DNA from: CAZFJG01 sp964410915 | GTDB lineage: Bacteria; Synergistota; Synergistia; Synergistales; JAFGMB01 | NCBI GenBank assembly: GCA_964410915.1 | Contig: CAYPIU010000029.1 | Span: 1 to 22,005, forward strand | DNA: 22,005 bases | Direction: 5' to 3' | Part shown: one piece after another, positions 1 to 7,472 of the stretch | Layout of the letters: each line of letters starts with the position of its first letter | Position numbering within the stretch: the first letter of the stretch is position 1 | Program-made: the position numbers and the translations under genes | The notes under the pieces: model-generated | The model's input: only the letters and a program-made list of their open reading frames with translations | The model's database searches: none | Told to the model about the DNA's origin: nothing

Positions 1-392
1 CTGATATAACGGGGTTGGGGGTTAATCCAAAATCGGCAATCCAAAATCAAAAATAGAAGTATGGACGATCTGCGTATCCTGCTTTTTCTATTTTGTGTTA
101 TATCGCAACGGCAAGACTTGCCAAATATATGTAACATTTTCATTTTTCCTACACTTAAAAGGTTTGTTCACAATAGACAGAATATCCTTTTTAAAAATCA
201 CAATATTTGTATATTGTATATATTATTGTGTCTTCAGGTATGTAATGTTAATATTTGAAAAGTACCTTGTGAAAAAAGTAATTTTTTGTAGTTATCAACT
301 TGCTTTAATTTTTTAAATATTTTACTCACTTCCCTAAACAAGATCAAAAATGTAAGACAACCCAGATAATAGAACAACATGAAAATATATAA
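1..392. other. AT-rich non-coding leader upstream of the formate dehydrogenase operon
   Basis: I see no credible gene here; the short open frames are AT-rich, low-complexity and lack good ribosome binding sites. The stretch holds an 11-bp direct repeat AATCCAAAATC (24-34 and 38-48), a 13-bp palindrome GGCAAGACTTGCC (110-122) and an 18-bp dyad ACAATATTTGTATATTGT (200-217). The promoter for hndA copy 1 must lie here or further left, but I cannot pick a convincing -35/-10 pair. The sequence is unrelated to the leader of the second operon right up to base 392, where the exact repeat begins. Confidence 0.6.
200..217. promoter_or_regulatory. 18-bp AT-rich dyad, possible operator
   Basis: Two perfect 7-bp arms, ACAATAT and ATATTGT, are separated by TTGT. 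The site lies about 190 bp ahead of hndA copy 1 in a non-coding stretch. Size and symmetry fit a dimeric repressor or activator site, but AT-rich DNA produces such dyads by chance, and I do not recognise the regulator. It does not match the Rex consensus. Confidence 0.2.
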
Positions 393-407
393 TCGAGGAG
401 GGAAATT

Positions 408-878
408 ATGGCGTACTCTAAGGAACAGGTGGCGGACAGGACCAGGGAAATTGTTGCCCCCTGGAAGGCAAAGCAGGGTGGATTGATCCCTATTCTGCAG
501 GAAGTTCAGAATTTTTTCGGTTATCTTCCTGAGGAAGCAATGAGAACCATTTCCAGAGAACTCAAGATCGCAACGGCAGAGATCTACGGAGTAGCAACAT
601 TCTACGCTCAGTTCCATCTCAAACCCAGAGGGAAATATATCATCAGGGTTTGTCGTGGAACGGCTTGCCATGTCAGAGGGAGCCTGAAGATCCTTGAAAA
701 GGTAAAGGATATTACAGGCATCGGAGAGAATGAGACTACGGATGACCTGAGATTTACTATCGAACCTGTCGCCTGTCTGGGAGCATGCGGACTTGCCCCG
801 GTAATGATGGTCAACGATCAGACATTCGGCAGACTGACCCCTGACAAGATACAGGGTGTACTTGACCAGTTCGCGTAA
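408..878 (+). CDS. hndA: NuoE-like [2Fe-2S] diaphorase subunit, copy 1 (HndA/HydC type)
   Basis: This 156-residue protein is the small thioredoxin-like [2Fe-2S] subunit of NAD(P)-linked hydrogenases and formate dehydrogenases, homologous to complex I NuoE. It passes electrons between the flavin subunit and the other Fe-S clusters. The helical N-terminal part spans about 1-75; the thioredoxin fold follows, with cluster ligands Cys82, Cys87, Cys123 and Cys127 (CRGTAC and CLGAC). Length is normal for the family. The ATG follows GAGGAGGG with good spacing. It is the first gene of hndA-hndB-hndC-fdhA, with 12 bp to hndB, and acts in the cytoplasm. DNA and protein are identical to the gene at 8662-9132. 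Confidence 0.95.
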   Translation: MAYSKEQVADRTREIVAPWKAKQGGLIPILQEVQNFFGYLPEEAMRTISRELKIATAEIYGVATFYAQFHLKPRGKYIIRVCRGTACHVRGSLKILEKVKDITGIGENETTDDLRFTIEPVACLGACGLAPVMMVNDQTFGRLTPDKIQGVLDQFA

Positions 879-890
879 GGAGGATGGGCA

Positions 891-1265
891 ATGGCTAATA
901 AAATTAAAAACCTTAGTGACCTGAGGAAGATCAAGGAATCATGCGCAGACCTTACCTCAACAAGGACCACCGATAACAAGACGATCGTCATCGGTATGGG
1001 GACCTGCGGTATCGCTGCAGGAGCCAGAGAGATCATGAACGAGGTGATCAACGAACTCCAGAAGAGGGGTATCAGCGACGTTGCTGTCCAGACTACCGGA
1101 TGTATCGGAATGTGCCAGAGAGAACCTCTTTTAGATGTAATAATACCCGGCAAAGAACGTATAACCTATGGTAACGTCTCGAAAGAAGACGTACAGAGGA
1201 TTATCGCCGAACACGTTGTCAACGGCAGGATCGTTCAGGATCTCGCTATTGGCAGGGCTGATTAA
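891..1265 (+). CDS. hndB: Stand-alone thioredoxin-like [2Fe-2S] ferredoxin subunit, copy 1 (HndB type)
   Basis: This 124-residue protein resembles HndB, the small ferredoxin-like subunit encoded between the NuoE- and NuoF-type genes of NADP-reducing hydrogenases such as Hnd of Solidesulfovibrio fructosovorans. The core at about 32-95 has the fold signature GMGTCGIAAGA, then TTGCIGMC. Cysteines are at 18, 39, 71 and 75. The usual first pair is represented by Cys39 only, so the fourth ligand would have to be Cys18 or a non-Cys residue. An N-terminal helix of about 30 residues precedes the core. The start follows AAGGAGG, 12 bp after hndA, with 14 bp to hndC. A soluble electron-transfer or structural subunit is likely. 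Identical to 9145-9519. Confidence 0.85.
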   Translation: MANKIKNLSDLRKIKESCADLTSTRTTDNKTIVIGMGTCGIAAGAREIMNEVINELQKRGISDVAVQTTGCIGMCQREPLLDVIIPGKERITYGNVSKEDVQRIIAEHVVNGRIVQDLAIGRAD

Positions 1266-1279
1266 GGAGGGAACTATCA

Positions 1280-3070
1280 ATGCCTATTTACAGATCCCAT
1301 GTCCTCGTTTGCGGCGGTACAGGCTGTGCCTCAAGCGGCTCTAATGAGGTTATGGACACTTTTAAAGAAGAAATAAGTTCCCTGGGCCTGGAAGAAGAGG
1401 TACTTGTAGTACCTACGGGCTGTCACGGAATGTGCGAAATGGGCCCTATCGTGGTGGTCTATCCCGAAGGAACATTCTACTGCAGGGTAACACCTGAAGA
1501 TGTAAAAGAGATCGCGGAGGAACACCTCTACAAAGGCAGGGTCGTAGAGAGGCTTCTCTACCAGGCAGAGGAAGCTCCAAGTATTCCCAATTACAAGGAA
1601 ATTCCTTTTTACGGCAAACAGGAGCGAGTAGCCCTTTCAAACTGCGGTTATATAAATCCCGATAATATCGAGGAATATATCGCAAGGGATGGATATGCAG
1701 GACTTGCAAAGGTCCTGACGGAGATGAAACCTGAGGACGTCATAGAGGAAATAAAGACCTCGGGCCTCCGCGGCCGCGGAGGCGGCGGATTCCCCACAGG
1801 ACTCAAGTGGAGCTTCTGCGCAAGAGCACAGGGCGACCTCAAATATATCATCTGCAATGCGGACGAGGGAGACCCGGGTGCTTTCATGGACCGTTCGATA
1901 CTTGAAGGAGACCCCCATACTGTCCTTGAAGGAATGCTTATAGGTGCATATGCAATGGGTGCAAGCGAAGGTTATATATACTGCCGCGCTGAATATCCCC
2001 TCGCAATAAAGAGACTCAAGAACGCAATAAAACAGGCTGAAGAATACGGACTCATGGGTGAAGATATCATGGGAAGCGGGTTCTCCCTTCACCTCCACGT
2101 CAAGGAAGGCGCTGGAGCCTTTGTCTGCGGAGAAGAGACCGCCCTTATGGCATCAATAGAAGGCCGCAGGGGAATGCCAAGACCCCGTCCCCCATTCCCG
2201 GCCAACAAGGGGCTCTGGGACAAACCTACCAATATAAATAACGTGGAGACCTGGGCCAATGTGCCTCATATAATCAGAAGAGGCGGATCATGGTTCGCAT
2301 CCATGGGTACTGAAAAATCCAAGGGGACGAAAGTTTTCGCCCTCACGGGTAAAGTAAACCACACCGGGCTTGTAGAAGTGCCAATGGGAATAACCCTTAG
2401 AGAGATAGTTTTCGACATTGGCGGAGGCATACTTAACGGCAAAAAGTTCAAGGCTGTACAGATCGGCGGCCCTTCAGGAGGCTGTCTTACCGAGGAACAT
2501 CTTGACCTTCCTGTCAGTTATGAATCTCTGGCCGAGGTCGGGGCTATTATGGGCTCAGGCGGACTTGTGGTAATGGATGAGGACAACTGCATGGTAGATG
2601 TCGCTAAGTTCTTCCTCGAGTTCACACAGAGGGAATCCTGCGGAAAATGCACTCCCTGCAGGGAAGGTACCAAGAAAATGCTGGATCTTCTGACAAAGAT
2701 GACAGAGGGAAAGGCAAAAGAAGGAGACATAGACAAACTTGAGTACCTGGCAAAGATGGTACAGGAAACATCGCTCTGTGGACTTGGACAGACTGCTCCA
2801 AATCCTGTACTTACAACGATAAGGTACTTCAGGGATGAATACGAGGCCCACGTCACAAGAAAACAGTGCCCCTCAGGTGCATGTACGGCCCTTGCAAGCT
2901 ATGTAATAGATCCCGGGAAATGCATCGGCTGCACCAAGTGTTCAAGGGTATGCCCTGTAGGAGCTATTTCAGGAGAGGTCAAAAAGCCCCACGTAATTGA
3001 CCAGAACGTCTGCATCAAGTGCGGCAGCTGCGAGGAAACCTGTCCCGTACAGGCCATTTCTCACAGTTAA
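1280..3070 (+). CDS. hndC: NuoF-like NAD(P)H/FMN Fe-S subunit of the formate dehydrogenase complex, copy 1
   Basis: This 596-residue flavoprotein is the NAD(P)-binding hub of the complex (HndC/HydB type). Domains in order: an N-terminal thioredoxin-like [2Fe-2S] domain (Cys11, Cys16, Cys48, Cys52); the NuoF core with the nucleotide/FMN motifs GRGGGGFPTG and NADEGDPGAF; the [4Fe-4S] site SCGKCTPC with a later Cys in SLCGLGQT; and a C-terminal 2x[4Fe-4S] ferredoxin domain (CIGCTKCSRVCP and CIKCGSCEETCP). This extended layout is typical of FMN-based electron-bifurcating enzymes. GGAGG precedes the ATG. Residues 1-438 are identical to the second copy; the C-terminal 138 or so residues are only about 58% identical by eye. 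That tail probably fits the formate dehydrogenase partner encoded next. Confidence 0.95.
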   Translation: MPIYRSHVLVCGGTGCASSGSNEVMDTFKEEISSLGLEEEVLVVPTGCHGMCEMGPIVVVYPEGTFYCRVTPEDVKEIAEEHLYKGRVVERLLYQAEEAPSIPNYKEIPFYGKQERVALSNCGYINPDNIEEYIARDGYAGLAKVLTEMKPEDVIEEIKTSGLRGRGGGGFPTGLKWSFCARAQGDLKYIICNADEGDPGAFMDRSILEGDPHTVLEGMLIGAYAMGASEGYIYCRAEYPLAIKRLKNAIKQAEEYGLMGEDIMGSGFSLHLHVKEGAGAFVCGEETALMASIEGRRGMPRPRPPFPANKGLWDKPTNINNVETWANVPHIIRRGGSWFASMGTEKSKGTKVFALTGKVNHTGLVEVPMGITLREIVFDIGGGILNGKKFKAVQIGGPSGGCLTEEHLDLPVSYESLAEVGAIMGSGGLVVMDEDNCMVDVAKFFLEFTQRESCGKCTPCREGTKKMLDLLTKMTEGKAKEGDIDKLEYLAKMVQETSLCGLGQTAPNPVLTTIRYFRDEYEAHVTRKQCPSGACTALASYVIDPGKCIGCTKCSRVCPVGAISGEVKKPHVIDQNVCIKCGSCEETCPVQAISHS

Positions 3071-3089
3071 AAAGGAGGTAATGACAGGC

Positions 3090-5858
3090 ATGGAAAATAT
3101 TGAGCTTACAATCAACGGGAAAAGGATCTCTGCCATCCGGGATATGACCATTCTGCAGGCCGCACAGGCTAACGATATCCATATTCCCACATTATGCGAC
3201 CACCCGGCTCTGGAATCAGTGGGAGCCTGCAGGGTATGCCTTGTAGAGATCGAGGGAAGCAAAAAACTTCTGCCTTCCTGCACCACACCGGTCGCTCCCG
3301 ACATGGTAGTTTATACTCACTCCAAAAGAGCGCTGGAGGCAAGAAAAGCTGTAGTGGAACTCATCCTTGTGAGACACCCTCTGGACTGTTTCTCCTGTCC
3401 GATGAACGGTAACTGCGAACTCCAGGATGTTGCATATGAACTCGGGATAGAGGAATCAGGCTACATGGATGAAGGAGATACCAACACGCAGTACGCCCTG
3501 GAAGATGCCAATCCTTTCTACGTAAGGGACATGAACAAATGCATTCTCTGCGGCAGATGCATAAGAGCCTGCGACAGCCTTGCCCAGTATCATGCTATTG
3601 ATTTCCAGGACAGGGGTATCAAGACAATGGTAAAAACCCCTCCCGGAGTGGACCTTGAACATTCTGACTGCACCTTCTGCGGACAATGCGTACAGCTATG
3701 TCCTGTTGGAGCTATATATGAGAAGACCGCAAAAGGGAAGGGCCGTCCCTGGGAAATGAAAAAGGTCAAGACCATCTGTTCCTACTGCGGAGTCGGATGC
3801 GAACTCGAGATACATGTCAACACCAAAACAGGCAGGATAGCAAACGTAAAAACCGATTATACAAGCAAGACCTCGCTGAACGAGGGACGCTGCTGTGTAA
3901 AGGGAAGATTTGCATGGGAATTCGTTCACAGCGAAGACAGGCTGACGAAACCCCTGATAAAGAAGGACGGAACATTTTACGAAGCTTCATGGGATGAAGC
4001 CCTGGAACTGATCTCGGACAAACTGAAAAGCACAAAGGAAGAATACGGTCCGGACGCTACTGGTTTCTTCTCCTCCGCCCGCTGCACCAACGAGGAGAAC
4101 TACCTCATACAGAGACTTGCAAGGGAGGTCATAGGCACAAATAACGTTGATCACTGTGCCCATTTGTGACACAGCGCTACTGTAAAAGGTCTCGTTGAGA
4201 CCTTCGGAAGCGGCGCAATGACCAATGATTACAAATCAATAAAGGAAGCTGACGTCCTTTTTGTAATTGGCTCGAACACTACTGAAACCCATCCTGTGAT
4301 AGGTTCCTGGTTCAAGGAACAGGCAAGAAAAGGCACAAAACTGATCGTCTGCGATCCACGCAAGATCGAACTGGCTGAACGGGCAGACCTGCACATACGC
4401 CAGAAAAGCGGAACTGACGTGGCACTTATCAACGGGATCATGCACATAATCATCAGGGACCAGCTCTATGATGAAAGTTTTGTAAACGAACGCACAGAAA
4501 ACTTTGAAGCACTGAAGGAAACCGTAAGTACTTACACACCTGAAGAGGTTTCCGGAATTACGGGAGTTCCTGCAGAACTCATCGAGGAAGCTGCAAAAGC
4601 CTATGCTAATGGAACGAATTCCGCAATCTATTACACAATGGGAATAACCCAGCACACTTCTGGTACTAACAACGTAAGGACACTGGCTAACCTGGCTATG
4701 CTTTGCGGTATGATCGGACGTCCAGGTACAGGTGTCAATCCCCTTCGTGGACAGAACAATGTCCAGGGAGCCTGTGACATGGGCTGTCTGCCTAACGTTG
4801 TAACTGGATACCAGAAAGTGGGAGACGCAGCAGTCAGGGAAAAGATGAAAGGACTCTGGAACAATGCAGAGATCCCGGCTGAGACGGGTCTGACTGTAAT
4901 GAAAATGATGCAGGCAGCAGGAAAAGGAGATATTAAAGCTCTTTACATTGTGGGAGAGAATCCAATGGTTTCCGATCCTGATACAACCCATGTGAGACAT
5001 TGCCTTGAAAACCTTGATCTTCTTGTTGTCCAGGATATTTTCCTGACAGAAACCGCCCAACTCGCAGATGTAGTACTTCCGGCAGCATGCTGGGCTGAAA
5101 AGGACGGAACATTTACCAACACTACAAGGACTGTACAGAGGATCCGCAAAGCCGTCGAAGCACCAGGGGAAGCACGTGCAGACTGGGAAATCATCACTGA
5201 CCTGGCTTGTAGACTTGGCGCGAAATGGAACTTTGCAAATGCTTCCGAAATAATTGACTCGATAGCAGAATGCACTCCAAGTTATGGCGGAATAAATTTC
5301 GAGCGCCTGGACAAGGGACCCCTTTCCTGGCCCTGTCCTCAAACAGACCATCCGGGAACGCCGATTCTCCACACAGCCAGATTTGCCAGACCTAACGGAA
5401 AAGGTCATTTCACTCCATGCGAATGGAAGGCTCCCCATGAATGGCCAGATGAAAACTATCCTTTCCTGGCCACGACAGGCAGACTGCTCTATCATTATCA
5501 TACAGGTTCAATGTCGAGACGCAGCGCTCCTGCCGAGTTCATAAAGGAGCTCTTTATACAGGTCAACCCGGCAGACGCAGAAAAGATGGATATACAGGAA
5601 GGAGAAATGCTGAAGGTCACATCCCGAAGAGGAAGTGTTGAAGGAAGAGCCCAGATCACTGACAGGGTTCCCCCGGAAATGGTCTTCCTGCCTTTCCACT
5701 TCGGTGAAGCCTCAGCTAATATCCTTACTGCAGCCGAGATCGATCCCGATTCAGAGACGCCGGGATACAAGATCAGCGCAGTCAAGGTGGAAAAGACAGG
5801 AAAAGAGAGTTACGGGAAGATCTCTTCATCGTACAACGTGGTAAAGACACCCGTATAA
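3090..5858 (+). CDS. fdhA: Selenocysteine-containing formate dehydrogenase, NuoG-like/FdhA fusion
   Basis: The gene encodes 922 residues when the in-frame TGA at 4167-4169 is read as Sec360. Formate dehydrogenase oxidises formate to CO2, or the reverse, at a molybdenum/tungsten bis-MGD centre. N-terminal NuoG-like part: [2Fe-2S] Cys36/47/50/64; His96-Cys100/103/109; two [4Fe-4S] motifs at 151-161 and 194-204. The catalytic part starts with CSYCGVGC (230-237) plus Cys268 or 269, and the metal ligand lies in DHCAHL-Sec-HSATV. Reading is open and conserved on both sides of the TGA, so this is not a broken gene. Start: ATG 3090 lies 11 nt after AGGAGG and aligns with the paralogue at 11344; ATG 3081 is only 2 nt from it. 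There is no signal peptide, so the enzyme is cytosolic. With hndABC it probably forms an NAD(P)/ferredoxin-coupled formate dehydrogenase, as in Clostridium Hyl-FdhF2. Confidence 0.95.
4167..4204 (+). promoter_or_regulatory. UGA selenocysteine codon and SECIS-like hairpin
   Basis: The TGA (4167-4169) is followed 16 nt later by a perfect 8-bp stem AAGGTCTC (4186-4193) / GAGACCTT (4197-4204) closing a GTT loop. Bacterial SECIS elements sit immediately 3' of the UGA inside the coding frame and present a small GU-containing loop to SelB, as here. SelA, SelB, SelD and tRNA-Sec would have to be encoded elsewhere; none is in this window. Confidence 0.85.
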
Positions 5859-5909
5859 GGCAAATAATCAAGGCACTGCATGCAGTTGGCAGATCTTAAT
5901 ACATTTTAA

Positions 5910-5947
5910 TTCCCTGTATCCGGGAAAATTTCTCCGGATACAGGGAA
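5910..5947. terminator. 14-bp perfect hairpin between fdhA and the formate channel gene
   Basis: Arms TTCCCTGTATCCGG (5910-5923) and CCGGATACAGGGAA (5934-5947) pair perfectly around a 10-nt loop that can itself pair partly (GAA/TTC). There is no T-run after it on the + strand, so it is not a classical intrinsic terminator. It may cap or stabilise the hndABC-fdhA mRNA, or cause partial termination. It lies in the 119-bp gap before the next gene, whose ATG is 30 bp downstream. Confidence 0.6.
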
Positions 5948-5977
5948 AACCAAACACAATTCAGGAGGTAATATTCA

Positions 5978-6805
5978 ATGAGCATAAAGTCACCAGCAGA
6001 ACTGGCAAGGGCTGCATGTGCAGCGTCACAGGCAAAGAGCAAATGGACAATACCGCAGATGCTTATCCTGGGAATGCTTGCAGGAGCTTATATAGCTTTT
6101 GCAGGATTTCTCTGCACCGTAGTAACACAGGACCTTGCCAAGTTCATGGGCGTAGGGTTTGCAAAATTCATGGGCGGCGCAGTCTTCTCAGTTGGACTAA
6201 TGATGGTTGTTATAGCAGGTTCCGAACTTTTTACCGGAAACTGCATGATGCCACTGGGTTACTTTGCAGGCTGTACTCCCCTCAAAGGAATAGTGAGGAA
6301 CTGGTTCTGGGTCTATATAGCCAATCTAATTGGCTCTGTGCTTATCGCTTTTTTCATTTATCAAAGCGGCCTCTGGGACGGCCCAGTTGGAGTTAACGCA
6401 CTCAAGATAGCCGCCGGCAAGATGAACCTGCCCATGGGACAGGCATTCTTCCGAGGTATACTCTGTAACTGGATCGTTGTACTTGCAGTATGGATGACCA
6501 TGGCTGCCAGTGACGTTATCGGCAAGATCTTTGCATGCTTCTTCCCCATCATGCTGTTTGTTGCCTCAGGATTCGAACATAGCGTAGCAAATATGTACTT
6601 CATGGCCATGGGAATGTTCGTCCGGGGCAGCGAGGCGGTAGTTTCCGCTGCAAATATTGCTCCCGAGACCCTCAATGCAGTCAGTGTTGGTGGATACCTC
6701 CACAACCTTATACCAGTCACCATAGGAAATATGGTAGGAGGAATTCTCTTTGTCGCGGGAATGTACTACCTGGTATACAAGGGGAAACTGGAGACCCTTG
6801 ACTAA
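5978..6805 (+). CDS. focA: Formate/nitrite transporter family channel
   Basis: This 275-residue membrane protein belongs to the FNT family (FocA/FdhC/NirC), homopentameric channels for formate and similar small anions. About six membrane helices are visible, starting near residue 27. Family motifs: GSELFTGN (81-88) with the loop Thr86, RGILCNW (159-165), GFEHSVANMY (198-207) with the pore His201 (equivalent to His209 of E. coli FocA), and IPVTIGNMVGG near 245-255. GGAGGT precedes the ATG. Its place directly after a formate dehydrogenase gene argues for formate import or export rather than nitrite. The specificity is inferred from context; the family assignment is secure. Confidence 0.92.
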   Translation: MSIKSPAELARAACAASQAKSKWTIPQMLILGMLAGAYIAFAGFLCTVVTQDLAKFMGVGFAKFMGGAVFSVGLMMVVIAGSELFTGNCMMPLGYFAGCTPLKGIVRNWFWVYIANLIGSVLIAFFIYQSGLWDGPVGVNALKIAAGKMNLPMGQAFFRGILCNWIVVLAVWMTMAASDVIGKIFACFFPIMLFVASGFEHSVANMYFMAMGMFVRGSEAVVSAANIAPETLNAVSVGGYLHNLIPVTIGNMVGGILFVAGMYYLVYKGKLETLD

Positions 6806-7472
6806 TAAAGGACCATCTTTTAGCGAAACGATCAATGGCAGAAGAGAGATCTTCCCCTCTTCTGCCATTATTCTGGGCGGCGGTAAAGGGAGAAGAATGG
6901 GCGGTAACAAGATATACCTTGCCCTTGACGGATCTCTTGTCGTGGAAACTGTAATAAAGCGTCTGTCCGGAAGCTTTAAAAAAATTATAATTGCTGCCGG
7001 ACAGAATGATGTGTCTTCTCTCGAAACGATTCTTGGTCCTTTAAGACAGGGTACAGATATCAGGGTAATATCTGACAAAAATCCTGGCAGAGGACCTCTT
7101 GAAGGGATCGCTTCAGCCCTTGAGTTACTTGATGACAAATGGGCCTTTGTAACTGGATGTGACATGCCCTGCATCAAAGATGCGGTGATCAGGAAGATGT
7201 GGAACGAACAAAATAAGAATAGTTCTGTAGTTTGTGCAAAAATAAACGGTTTTGTAGAACCACTCCACGCTTTCTACCACATCTCATGCATCGAAGCTGC
7301 AAGAAAAAGACTTTCCTCTGGAGAAAGAAAGCTGAAATCCTTTTACGAAGATGTCAGGGTTTCAGTTATCGAAGAAAGATCTCTTAAGTTACTTCCGGGA
7401 TACAAAAGTTCTTTCAAAAGCATGAATACACCAGAAGATATAAGGTCCATTACAGATTTCTGTTCTTTATGA
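6798..7472 (+). CDS. mobA: Molybdenum cofactor guanylyltransferase
   Basis: This protein of about 224 residues attaches GMP to molybdopterin, giving the MGD cofactor that formate dehydrogenase needs. The nucleotidyltransferase signature AIILGGGKGRRMGGNK lies at 23-38, and GCDMPC near 118-124 is the metal-binding motif. The start is uncertain: I prefer TTG 6798, after GGAG and overlapping the channel gene by 8 nt. An in-frame ATG at 6750 would extend it 48 nt into that gene. No ATG lies between there and the signature. Codons 13-24 form a perfect 13-bp hairpin (see 6834-6869). The 3' end abuts fdhD on the other strand: its TGA directly adjoins the reversed TAA of fdhD. Linkage to fdhA fits a supply role. 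Confidence 0.88.
   Translation: MTNKGPSFSETINGRREIFPSSAIILGGGKGRRMGGNKIYLALDGSLVVETVIKRLSGSFKKIIIAAGQNDVSSLETILGPLRQGTDIRVISDKNPGRGPLEGIASALELLDDKWAFVTGCDMPCIKDAVIRKMWNEQNKNSSVVCAKINGFVEPLHAFYHISCIEAARKRLSSGERKLKSFYEDVRVSVIEERSLKLLPGYKSSFKSMNTPEDIRSITDFCSL
6834..6869. terminator. 13-bp perfect hairpin at the 5' end of mobA
   Basis: AATGGCAGAAGAG (6834-6846) and CTCTTCTGCCATT (6857-6869) pair perfectly around a 10-nt loop, followed by ATTCTGG with only a weak T-rich tail. It begins 29 nt after the stop of the FNT gene and lies inside the apparent mobA frame. It could be an attenuator or partial terminator that lowers mobA relative to the structural genes, or an mRNA 3'-end signal. Confidence 0.55.

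Larger units (their letters stand above)
393..2630 (+). repeat. Long direct repeat, copy 1 (exact 393-2593, near-identical to about 2630)
   Basis: Bases 393-2593 are identical to 8647-10847 at a constant offset of 8254, with no indel seen. The unit starts at the Shine-Dalgarno sequence of hndA, covers hndA and hndB completely, and covers codons 1-438 of hndC. The first mismatch is G2594/A10848 (Val439/Ile439). Only a few further differences occur up to about 2630, after which the copies drift to ordinary paralogue divergence. Upstream of 393 there is no similarity. A recent duplication or ongoing gene conversion explains this best. Confidence 0.95.

Noticed and set aside
24..48. Start of a CRISPR or tandem repeat array (AATCCAAAATC twice)
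   Set aside because: Only two 11-bp copies 14 bp apart; no further units or spacers follow.
267..295. Promoter TTGTGA-17-AGTTAT, or a Rex site beginning TTGTGAA, upstream of hndA copy 1
   Set aside because: The -10 matches only 3 of 6 positions, and the second Rex half-site (TTCACAA) is missing at the right spacing.
61..316. Two short + strand open frames (65 and 73 codons)
   Set aside because: They are AT-rich low-complexity sequence, overlap each other in different frames, lack ribosome binding sites and resemble no family I know.
3090..5858. fdhA as a pseudogene split by a nonsense codon
   Set aside because: The single TGA lies exactly at the known selenocysteine site, the frame is open and conserved on both sides, and a hairpin follows it.
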